Part shown: piece by piece, positions 55,664 through 64,000 of the stretch | Numbering within the stretch: position 1 is the stretch's first letter | How the letters are laid out: every line of letters starts with the position of its first letter | DNA from: Prosopocoilus inquinatus | Lineage: Eukaryota > Arthropoda > Insecta > Coleoptera > Lucanidae | Assembly: GCA_036172665.1 (NCBI GenBank) | Contig: CM069870.1 | Coordinates: 63,612,212 to 63,676,211 of the forward strand | DNA: 64,000 nt | Direction: 5' to 3' | The notes under the pieces: generated by a model | Seen by the model: the letters and a program-made list of their open reading frames with translations, nothing else | Databases searched by the model: none | Told to the model about the DNA's origin: nothing | Translations under genes and position numbers: made by a program

Positions 55664-57467
55664 CTGCGCAGCAATGTACGGAAAAATAAATATAAAAAGA
55701 AAAGATAACAATAACTGTTAGGTGTGATTGTACCAAAAGCCAACGTTTTGCCAAAAATGCGCGTGACGCCCGGTATGTGTGTTTGTATGTACTTACATAT
55801 GTACGTACCTTTTCTCCGATCCGAAAGACCGTTCTAAATTTACCTGACGTGTCTATTCGCGAACTTTGAGTACATACTCTATTATTATACTTTGAACATC
55901 AGCAGGTACGCATTTCGAGTTGCAACTTTGTCTCAAACACTAATGCGATTTTTTCCCTATGTTAAAAAACTAGGAGTATTTTTTTGACCATCAAGTATTA
56001 ATTTAAATTTAAAAATTAAAAATTTAAAAAAAAATTGATGAAACAGAACAAATCCAGTTAAAGGAGAGGAACAGAGAGAAAAGCATATGCATTTATAAAT
56101 AATATTTTTACTTTAATATAATTTGAGAAATTATCCAGTGCGCTCAAAAGGGCATTGTATGGAAAATTAAAGTCGCCTAAAATATTTCCAAATAAAACAG
56201 AAACTCAAAGAAAATAAAATCAAAGAAAAAACAAACAACAAACAAGTGAAAACTTAGAGGACGACTAAACCAAAAATTTAACACTGATCTAATTTTTGTT
56301 TGTTATTTATATTTGTGAGTTTTATTTAGAAATTTAAAAATTTATTGTAAGTATGGTTTTTATTGCAATGGAATCCTCGATTATCCTCATTTGAAGCCTC
56401 AGCAGAAGCGCATTGCTCCATTGCAAAAAAAGACAATTTTCAACCAACTTTTAAATCTAAATATTATTAAGTACTTTCTTAGTATAAATTAATATTTAAA
56501 TAAATGTGTAGAAAAACTAACAGATATTGGGTAGAAAAAAGTTTTCGCCGCAAATGGGGATTCGAACTCGAGTCCTTCTGGTTACATGCCAGCTGTTCCA
56601 CTCCATCTTACGAATTTCATTCGAATTTTTAAATCTGTACATTTTCAGTTTCACTTTAACAGCGTTATTTGGTTGCTCTGTGTAGAACGACTGATAATCA
56701 GGCAACAAATTTGTGTTATTTGTTAATTTTCAAACAGTTTTAGGTCAAAAATAAGCCGCACGATGTCGCAATCTAAATTATTACTTGTATTATTTTGAAA
56801 ATAATTTTCTTGGCGATGTATTAATATAAATAAGATAATAATAGTAGTAATGATAAAAATTTGGGACGTCATAATTAACATTAAATATTCAAGAGACAAA
56901 TAAAGAAAAAGTAATCCCACTTCATCGTGGAAGTTAAATCAGTTCAGTACTGCGAATGGTTTAGTTCCAATCAATTATACAGGCTGTTCGGTAAACGTGT
57001 TCCGGAGATTCGAATGCTGATTAAACGTTGAAATTCCAGCACGAAAGTTTAAGAAGAATAATGGGCTCCGACGTTCTGTTTCAGAGATATCCATTTTTTT
57101 AAACCAATTGACGACAATCAGCGTCGTTTATTTCATCATTTTATTTTAGAACGAACATTTTAGATTGGAACACCAACTAAAAAGTTGCTTCTGTATTAAA
57201 GCTAAATAACATCGGCAAAAAAAGGTGAAAATGAACGGTAGCCGCGGAAATGTTACAGTTAATTCCAGAAACCTTTACAGAGAAGATCAATATTAAAGAA
57301 AAAATTGACCAGAAGAAGTTTTTCTGTACCAAAGAGCGAAGAGTGAAAAAAAAAACAGAATAAAGTAATTATGAAACCTAAGAGGTGAGGGCATTGAGAA
57401 GAAGAAAAGATTGACTGGCAACGCCCTCTGTATAGGAGGGAGGGCATCCAGAAGAATCTCAAACAGG
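55664..57467. other. Upstream of the C1 exon; no further PKC exon recognised
   Basis: The minus strand was scanned for the HxC start of the second C1 domain, the first C1 domain and a C2-like domain without success. A tRNA-like segment lies at 56547-56614. Confidence 0.5.
56547..56614 (-). ncRNA. tRNA-like sequence, possibly tRNA-Thr-derived SINE head or tRNA pseudogene
   Basis: On the minus strand GATGGAGTGGAACAGCTGGC resembles a D arm and CTGGCATGTAACCAG an anticodon arm (4-bp stem, 7-nt loop, TGT at the anticodon place but A instead of T at position 33). GAGTTCGAATCCCC matches the B box. The T stem pairs poorly and no acceptor stem is evident, so it is not a functional tRNA. Confidence 0.4.
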
Positions 57468-59300
57468 TTTTAGCAATGCTGTGATTAAATTCTCTCTCAC
57501 TCTCTTACGCATTAAATTCGCATAAAGCTATATCGTTTATGTTTATTTCAGTTAAATCTCAAACAGGTTTCAGTAGCATCAAAGAGAAAGCATCAACCGA
57601 TCTGCAGATGTTCTTCTGAAATGAAGGGTGAAACGTCAAAAACAAGAATCACTCATTCAGAAGAAAAATAGATTGAGAAGGCCCTCCATATGTTCCATTC
57701 CCGGACGGCATACGAAAGACCTTGCCACTCTCCCCGTTTAACCACGACCAAAGCCCTTAAAGATCGTTGTAAAAAAGGACATAGAGAAGAAGATCAGATA
57801 GGCGAGAGAGTACCGACAGTCACAAAGAATACGAATTTGCAGACTTTTTCTTGTATTGAAGGACAAAACGCGGGGAAGAAGAATTTAGGTCAATTGGAAG
57901 CGTCGCTGTAGAAGAATAATAATAATCGCAGAAGCTTTGAATTGAATTAAAGAGACCTTTACGGTTAGGATATTCAGAATGCTGTACGAGTACCAACGGC
58001 CTTGTATAGGACAATGATCGCGGAAGTCTTCAAGTTTATCTCAGAAGTCTTTACTCCAAAGAAGACCTGGTTTGTGAAAGCAACGCATTTGCAGATTTGT
58101 TTGTAATAAAGGACGAAACGCGGGAAAGAAAATTTTAGGTCAGTTGGACGCTTCGCCAAAGAAGAATCACAGTCGCAGAAGCCTTCAATTGAATAAGAGA
58201 GACCTCTACGGTTAGGACATTCAGAATGCTGTGCGAGTACCAACGGCCTTATATAGGGCAATGGTCGCGGAAGTCTTCAAGTTCATCTTAGAAACCTTTA
58301 CAGGAAAAACGCCCCAAAGAACATCAGGTATGTGGCAACAACGGATTTGCAGAATTATTTGTAATGAAGAACGAAAAGTGGAAACGCATAACAGAGTGAC
58401 GTAAGTTAATGGGCAGCCCCGTTAAAGAAGGGAAGCAACTGCGAAAGCTTTGAATTGATCCAAAGAGACCTCTACGGTTAGGACATTCAGAAAATTGCGA
58501 GAGTACCAACGGCCTTGTAAAGTCTTCATTTACTGGGAAGTTTGAGTTTGAGTTTTGAGTTTGCGGGAAAGACGTCCAAAAGAAGACCAGGAAGGTGGAA
58601 CTACTGCGACAGTAGTAGTACGAAAACGGAAAAGAAGAATCTGAATAAGTTTTCCGCAATTAAGGCTAAGACGTCAAAAACAAATGGTAATATTGCGTTG
58701 GTCAATTAGAACCAATTAGAAACCTTTGCTAGTGGGGTCATTCGGAAAGTTGGAATAGTACAAACGGTCCGGGCCTGTAAAAACTTTTTCTGTAATTAAG
58801 GGCAAAACATAGTCAAAAGAAGAAAATACAGACGCGTTTCATCTGTAAACAATGACTGTGGAAGACTTAAGACACGTAAATCTCCAAAGAAGAAGACGTC
58901 CAAAAGAAGACCAGGTAGGTGGGTCAGCACTTAGTTGCGACACCGCCAAAAAAAGTTGGTGGTACTTAATCTGAAGAAATTTTCTGTAAAAAAAAGGAAA
59001 TAGTGTTGTAAGTCATTTGGAAGCCGTGATGAAGAAAGATGGCAGATGCGAAAGCCCTGAAATTAACGAAACAAACTCCTGCCAGTAGGACATTCAGAAA
59101 ACTGAAAGTGTACCAAATGTGCCAACTATGAACATTTTTCTGCGATTTTCAAGTACATTTCGGAAACATTTACAGGGAAAACATCCAGAATAAGATGGTT
59201 GCGACAGTACCAAAGCGACACGAAGCGCCTGAAGACATTTTTGTGCAGTAGAGGGCGAAAATTTAGAAAAAGAAGAAAAAGTAACGCCCCACTGAAGTCG
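57468..59300. repeat. Degenerate tandem array, about 250-270 bp unit
   Basis: The box GACCTCTACGGTTAGGACAT lies at 57954 (variant), 58201 and 58468, with degraded versions near 58725 and 59080. Between are AGTACCAACGGCCTTGTA, GGTCGCGGAAGTCTTCAAG, TTTGCAGA-TTGT and AAAGAAGAATCACAGTCGCAG segments. Frames of 60-110 codons in it are repeat artefacts. It is preceded by the block shared with 55175-55260. Confidence 0.6.
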
Positions 59301-59306
59301 TTCATT

Positions 59307-59400
59307 GAACCGCGTTCACAGTAGAATAATAATGATTAAAGAAAACAATATCTGAACCGCATTCACAGTAGAATAATAATGATTAAGGAAAACGATATCT
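59307..59400 (+). repeat. 47-bp direct duplication
   Basis: GAACCGCGTTCACAGTAGAA starts one copy at 59307 and a two-to-four-mismatch copy at 59354, back to back. Confidence 0.7.
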
Positions 59401-60359
59401 GTAAACTTATTTGCAACAAGCAGTTTTCAAGAAGGAAAAAGGGACGTCGAAAAAATATTACAAAGAAAAAAATTAAAACAACCAAATAATAAAAAATCTT
59501 TAAAACAATTAAGTATTTGAATTTTATGCCTACACCTATTTTCGAAAATTAGAAAACCAAAGTATTTGATGAGAAACAATGTTGTTTATTTAGTTGCAGT
59601 TTCGATTTAAATTTGCGCTCTTCATCAGGCTCCTGTCGCCTTAATAACATTATAAAGCAGATTATAAGTAACCCTGAGGAGTATGAATGTACTGAGTGAC
59701 ATTACATTAGTGACTAACCTCAACCTCACTAACCTAAATAAATAAATACATTTAAAATTAGAAAGTACAAACAACGATTCTTATTATTAGATTTGGACAT
59801 AATCAAACACCAAAAAAAGTTACGTTTAATATGCGTACGTTATAAAAATTGGTAAAATTTTATTTGATACAGAAATATTGAAAGAGTATTAACAAAACAG
59901 AAAAAACAATATATATTTGCAAAGTTTAGAAAAAAAAATCAATATTTTTCAGTTCAAAATGAAAGACAATTGTTGCGTACTTAACAGAGCTCACATCATA
60001 AATAATAATATTTACGTCTCACTACGTAACGCCTCTTTGACTCGGATTTTGAAGTTAAAAAAGACGTAAGAACATGTGTTTGATAACACAGCAGACGTCA
60101 ACTTGTTTTCCAGACCGAGTTGCGTAACCCATCAAGCTATGTGCTATATATGAACGAGTAGGTGTTTATTATGCGCGACGAATAAATGTGTCCCATTTTT
60201 TACAGGATTAGAAGAAAAAAAAACAGTATCATTTTCATTCACTTCAGAGAGGGATATAAAAACCGTTCTTTTTATTGAGTGACAAAAAAAAAATGTATAT
60301 TTTGGGGAGCTCTTTAAACTTTAAACGAAAGCCGTCCGTCCCAAAATAAACACAACAAG
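59401..60359. other. No gene; probable 3' flank of the large frame
   Basis: AT-rich DNA. AGTTTCGATTTAAA...CTTCATCAGGCTCCTG near 59602-59633 resembles transposon-associated strips. Several AATAAA strings occur on the minus strand. Confidence 0.5.
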
Positions 60360-60365
60360 TTTATT
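60360..60365 (-). terminator. Poly(A) signal AATAAA after the large frame
   Basis: On the minus strand this lies about 105 nt past the TAG at 60469-60471, the closest AATAAA to the stop. It suggests that the large frame ends its own transcript rather than splicing onward, though this is not proof. Confidence 0.5.
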
Positions 60366-60468
60366 ATGTTTTTCAAAGAAAGGACTAGGCGTGAAATCAG
60401 AATGGATCTAATAAATAAAATGGACGCATCTCATCTGTTAGTGATAAATAGTAAATAAGCAATGGCAT

Positions 60469-63400
60469 CTAACCCTTATCTTTGTCGTTAGCCGGACTTC
60501 CGCTGGAGGAATCAAACCCGGAATCATTGGAAGACGTGCTTTTCCCCACATTCGGTTGGCTTTCCTCGTCACTTTCCGAACTGTCCTCACTACTCTCCTC
60601 GTCGTCACTATCATCACCATCTGAATCTGCCGCAGGAGCAGGAACAGGATGTTTAGGGCGAGGGTAGTGCCGCCCTCTTATGACCTTGGGGGTAGCAAAA
60701 ATCTCCACTGGGCACTCATCGAACTGTTCCGGTTTTTTAAATGGATGCATCCACTGTGAAAGCCTGTTCGACGCCAGTGGAACGAACCCGCCCGTTTCCG
60801 GCTCGGGTTGGGGTTGGGGTTCAGGGGTTGGGGGTGCAGAAAACACACCTGCAAGGTCAGGGTCTTTATTTACCGCTTTGTTCACCAAGGAACGCTTGGA
60901 TATGACTTTTTTCTCCTCAGCTGCCTCAGGTAAATTCACCTCCTCATTTTGGACTTCGTTCAAATCTGGTTCATTTTCATGCACCGTCTCTTCCGGCTCA
61001 GGTTTATTTTTCTTAAAATTGTAATTTACGCTTTCACGTTTACCAATCGCAGCCCAGAAATTTTCCCCGCTGGCATTTTCCGTTTTGGCAGGCAATTTGT
61101 ATTTGATGCTTTCGCGCTTGCCGATTGTGTCCCAGAAATTCTCCCCGCTTGGGTTTTCCGCCTTGGAAGGCAATGCCGGCGTAATTTTCTGTCTTCTTTT
61201 ATCAAAGAAGACGCTTTCCTTGGGATCGATCGCCGCCCAAAAATCTTCGGCACTCTGATTAGCAGATTTGGGGGTCAACGCCGGCTCAATTTTATCCTCT
61301 GGGGTCTTTGATTTTGCTTCGTCCTTTACGTCTCTATCAATACTTTTCTGTTTCGAAATTGGTTTTTCCAGTTTGTTTCTCGATTTTACGGCGTTATTAT
61401 TTAATTTAGCTCCGAAGTTTTCGATTGTTAAATTGGGACCTAAATTGGTTTCTTGATTTATTTTGTTTAATACGTCCGTCTCCGCTGATTTATTCTCGTC
61501 GATTTCGTCCTTGGCAATTTTTGCTTTACGGTTTGAATCATCTAATGTAGGTGCTGGTTTTGATTCAGTTCCTATTTTGGTTGCTTGTTTAGTTTTGCCC
61601 GAACCAGTGCCGTCAGTTCCTTTTTTCTCTTCAATTTTTTTGGCAATGGTCTTCAGTTCTTCCCCATTTTTGTCTGCTTTTGGTTTTAATTCACTTTCAT
61701 TTGTTTCATTTACACCAACCTTTTCGTTTCCTTTCTTCGCACTGGATCGCTTATCACTTTTGATCTCAGAATCATCTAATGTAGGTGTTGGTTTTGATTC
61801 AGTTCTTATTTTGGTTGCTTGTTTGGTTTTGCCCGAACCAGTGCCGTCAGTTCCTTTCTTCTCCTCAATTTTTTTGACAATGGTCTGCAGATCTTCGCCA
61901 TCATTTTTGTCTGGTTTTGGTTTTAATTCAGTTTTATTTATTTCATTAACACACACCTTTTCGTTTACTTTTTTCGCAATATATCGCTTATCACTTTCGA
62001 TGTCAGAAGTAACTTCGGCGTCTTCGTTTTCCCTTTTGGAAATCTCTTTTACTTTATCATCAGCGCAAGATTTTGATGAATCATTTTCTTTCTTGATTGC
62101 CGTATTTTCGCCGGCAGTTCCTTTTTCTTTTTTCTCAGTACTTTCAATTTCATTACTCACATCATTAGTTAGTATCATGTCTTCCATATGCTTTTCACTT
62201 TCTTTTTTGGTTTCCGCATTTGACTCGCTTTCTATTTTGGAAATCAAATCGTTGCAAATAGTCCTTAAATTTTCCAAGTTTTGAGGTGATGTCTTTGATT
62301 CCGCCTTACTTTCAAATTCGTCTGTGTTTGGTTTCTCACCCTCGTTCTCCTCTGATATCGTACGCTTTAAATCTTCTTCAGTCGTTTCCAATTTTTCAAT
62401 TCGTTCTGGAATTTCCTTCTTAAGTTCAGTCTTTTCTTCTCCACTCTTTGGTTTAGGAACTTCTTCGATCTCCTCCATTATATCCCCAAGGCTCGCCCTC
62501 TGTCGGTATTGCCTCACGTCGGAAATGATTGGTCCTTTCGGTTGCGAAAGGAGCACCTTACCTTTATCATCGTCGGTCAGTTTCGATTTCTCCAAACCAA
62601 TCGCCTTCTTCTTTTCGTCTTTTTTCGCTTTTTCGTCTTCCACTTCCACCGTGACGTTGAGCTTGAATTTCTTTAGCAATCTCTTGGGGGAAGGCAACTC
62701 TTCCACTTTTACATCGTCGACGATTATTTTCAAGCAAAGTTTAGGCTTTTCAACTTCGACCGTCGCTGTAATAATCGGTTTTGGTTTCGGTTTGCTTTCT
62801 TCAGGTTCGATTTTTTCCCGATCGTCGAGCTTGCCTGTTTCGGAAATGGTTTCGATTTTAACTTCATCTGGCGCTTCGGTTTTTTTATTGTCTTCATCAC
62901 TCTGCAAGCTGCTGTTAGTGGACGTCCTTTTGACTCGCCTCTGCCTAGTTCTAGGTTTATTTTCGTCGTCCGATACTAAACTCTCGTTTGTTTTCTTTTT
63001 GGCAATTTTCCTTCTTTTTTTCACACTCGCCCGACTGTCCGTGGAGTTTTTATTATCCGCTTTTATTTCGGATTCCTTGGTGTCTTCACCCTGCGGGGGA
63101 ACTTTTAAGATTTCCTTGGGGGTTTCAGCGGATTCGCGGTGGATCTGCTGGTACATTTCTTCAGTGAAGTGGCGACTTTGTTTCCTGGTAACTTCTTCCG
63201 GTTGGCCGGGGTTTAGGTTCTCGTCGATTTTGTCTGAAGAGATTTCCGTGCAGATGTCGTGGAAGCTGGGGGATTTCCTCAACACCGTTTGGTTCTGTTG
63301 TGTTTGATTTTCTTCGCCACGTTTGATAGTAAATTTGTCTTTTAAAGTCTCACCTTGCGTCTTTCTTATTGGTTCGGTTCTCAATTCTCTGGAATTGAAA

Positions 63401-63957
63401 TTCTCCCTCCATCTTCTGCGTTTTTCGCTTTCGCCGCCGCTCGGACTTGATTTTTTGTGCAATGTGTGCAAGCGAACTGTGGCTCTGTCTCGTCGTATGG
63501 GTTTCTGGTCAAAATATTCCGGGGAGTCTTCCGGTTTTGCCGGACTGGGCGATTTAGACCTCGCCGCCTCGTCTGGGCTCCTGCTTTTGGGGATTTCAAG
63601 GTTGGGGGAACGGCTCCCCCTGTCATACCTAGTCTTGTATTTGTTGGCAGAGACGTCAATGTCGGCCGTATTGATATTGATCGGCCTTGGCATTTTGAAT
63701 TTCGGGGATGATCGTTGGGCCAAAAGTTTGGGGGCGTATTTACCTCGCAAGCTGCTCGTGCTTTGATTTTCGGTGATCGTTGAGAGGTGGGGTGCGTAAC
63801 CCCTATGGAAAGAACGGGGCGATTTTCCATAGGTACTGATTGGCCGGGTGAAATTTGCGGCTATAATCGAGGAATGATTGGAATAGGGGCCGGTTAGGTA
63901 GAGGGAGTACGAGGGGGATGGGGTGCTGTAAAGGCTGAGATCGGTGTAGAGCGGCAT
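60469..63957 (-). CDS. Large charged low-complexity protein, 1162 aa, unrecognised
   Basis: A single uninterrupted frame from ATG at 63957 to TAG; TAA lies in frame 12 nt upstream of the ATG, so this start is plausible. I do not recognise the family. The N-terminus (about 1-120) is Ser/Tyr/Pro-rich, with SLRGKYAPKLLAQRSSPKF and PRPININTADID. Residues 120-850 are dominated by Lys, Glu and Ser, with no membrane segment or signal peptide. Residues about 653-808 are two tandem 78-residue copies. Residues about 900-975 hold three copies of a F-W-x-x-I-x-x-x-E-S motif (EDFWAAIDPKES, ENFWDTIGKRES, ENFWAAIGKRES). A conserved-looking block near 1050-1100 reads SQWMHPFKKPEQFDECPVEI, followed by an acidic Ser/Asp/Glu tail. 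It is probably intrinsically disordered, perhaps a scaffold or cytoskeletal protein. It is on the PKC strand, upstream of the visible exons. The high codon regularity over 3.5 kb in AT-rich DNA makes coding nearly certain. Confidence 0.9.
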   Translation of the reverse strand: MPLYTDLSLYSTPSPSYSLYLTGPYSNHSSIIAANFTRPISTYGKSPRSFHRGYAPHLSTITENQSTSSLRGKYAPKLLAQRSSPKFKMPRPININTADIDVSANKYKTRYDRGSRSPNLEIPKSRSPDEAARSKSPSPAKPEDSPEYFDQKPIRRDRATVRLHTLHKKSSPSGGESEKRRRWRENFNSRELRTEPIRKTQGETLKDKFTIKRGEENQTQQNQTVLRKSPSFHDICTEISSDKIDENLNPGQPEEVTRKQSRHFTEEMYQQIHRESAETPKEILKVPPQGEDTKESEIKADNKNSTDSRASVKKRRKIAKKKTNESLVSDDENKPRTRQRRVKRTSTNSSLQSDEDNKKTEAPDEVKIETISETGKLDDREKIEPEESKPKPKPIITATVEVEKPKLCLKIIVDDVKVEELPSPKRLLKKFKLNVTVEVEDEKAKKDEKKKAIGLEKSKLTDDDKGKVLLSQPKGPIISDVRQYRQRASLGDIMEEIEEVPKPKSGEEKTELKKEIPERIEKLETTEEDLKRTISEENEGEKPNTDEFESKAESKTSPQNLENLRTICNDLISKIESESNAETKKESEKHMEDMILTNDVSNEIESTEKKEKGTAGENTAIKKENDSSKSCADDKVKEISKRENEDAEVTSDIESDKRYIAKKVNEKVCVNEINKTELKPKPDKNDGEDLQTIVKKIEEKKGTDGTGSGKTKQATKIRTESKPTPTLDDSEIKSDKRSSAKKGNEKVGVNETNESELKPKADKNGEELKTIAKKIEEKKGTDGTGSGKTKQATKIGTESKPAPTLDDSNRKAKIAKDEIDENKSAETDVLNKINQETNLGPNLTIENFGAKLNNNAVKSRNKLEKPISKQKSIDRDVKDEAKSKTPEDKIEPALTPKSANQSAEDFWAAIDPKESVFFDKRRQKITPALPSKAENPSGENFWDTIGKRESIKYKLPAKTENASGENFWAAIGKRESVNYNFKKNKPEPEETVHENEPDLNEVQNEEVNLPEAAEEKKVISKRSLVNKAVNKDPDLAGVFSAPPTPEPQPQPEPETGGFVPLASNRLSQWMHPFKKPEQFDECPVEIFATPKVIRGRHYPRPKHPVPAPAADSDGDDSDDEESSEDSSESDEESQPNVGKSTSSNDSGFDSSSGSPANDKDKG
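61535..62002 (-). repeat. Two tandem 234-bp in-frame repeats inside the large frame
   Basis: Copies 61769-62002 and 61535-61768 (transcript order) each encode 78 residues, including KKIEEKKGTDGTGSGKTKQA in both, with differences clustered nearer the start. The second copy has lost one residue (DKNGEEL against DKNDGEDL), so the ends are approximate. The high DNA identity in the second half suggests a recent duplication or gene conversion. Confidence 0.8.
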
Positions 63958-64000
63958 TTTTAAAGCTTAATTATATTCACAGGTACAATCGTAAGCGCTT

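Noticed and set aside
55664..60359. Search for upstream PKC exons (first C1 domain, C2-like domain)
   Set aside because: No minus-strand segment with the HxC, PTFCDHC or C2-type patterns and splice borders was found, so none is reported.
62324..63307. 327-codon plus-strand frame (and the 273-codon one at 61463-62284) opposite the large protein
   Set aside because: They are Ser/Phe/Leu-rich mirror frames of a Lys/Glu/Ser-rich gene; antisense of AAG/GAA/TCA-type codons is open by composition. No independent domain, start context or splice signals.

Overview
This is AT-rich eukaryotic nuclear DNA, very probably from an insect. The evidence is an intron-split pickpocket-type DEG/ENaC channel gene, a novel-class protein kinase C gene of the delta type, GT-AG introns that are either about 55 bp or many kb, AATAAA poly(A) signals, and dense interspersed repeats. 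The repeat types (foldback elements, Tc1/mariner-like ends, a non-LTR reverse transcriptase relic) would fit a beetle genome, but the order cannot be fixed from sequence reading alone.

Layout. (1) 1-1.24 kb, plus strand: the last three exons and poly(A) signal of a DEG/ENaC (pickpocket-like) sodium channel subunit; its 5' part lies left of the window. (2) 1.24-23.3 kb: an intergenic repeat island. It holds a dispersed foldback family with 9-13 bp target-site duplications (called Rep-A here), one copy of which is split by a decayed non-LTR retrotransposon. It also holds a TTTAAAC-rich palindrome, several kb-scale foldback elements (one nested in another), and small TIR elements. No convincing gene was found here. 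(3) 23.3-55.7 kb, minus strand: the 3' portion of a PKC-delta gene in eight exons, running from the end of the second C1 domain through the full kinase domain to the C-terminal hydrophobic motif. Exons are clustered with 55-57 bp introns and separated by three giant introns (about 7.2, 11.5 and 12.1 kb) full of repeats and diverged tandem arrays. (4) 55.7-60.4 kb: more tandem array and repeats. (5) 60.5-63.96 kb, minus strand: one uninterrupted 1162-codon frame for a charged, low-complexity, probably disordered protein with internal repeats, unrecognised. Because the upstream PKC exons (first C1 domain, start of the second, N-terminal region) are not visible, this frame lies either inside a PKC intron on the same strand or as a separate neighbour; an alternative PKC exon is also possible.

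Functionally, the channel (cation entry at the plasma membrane) and PKC-delta (diacylglycerol-dependent Ser/Thr kinase) are ordinary signalling genes, and nothing shows that they work together. No operon, CRISPR, phage or defence system is present. The most notable material is the architecture of the mobile and foldback DNA and the unrecognised disordered protein. All repeat and exon boundaries were read by eye, without alignment software.
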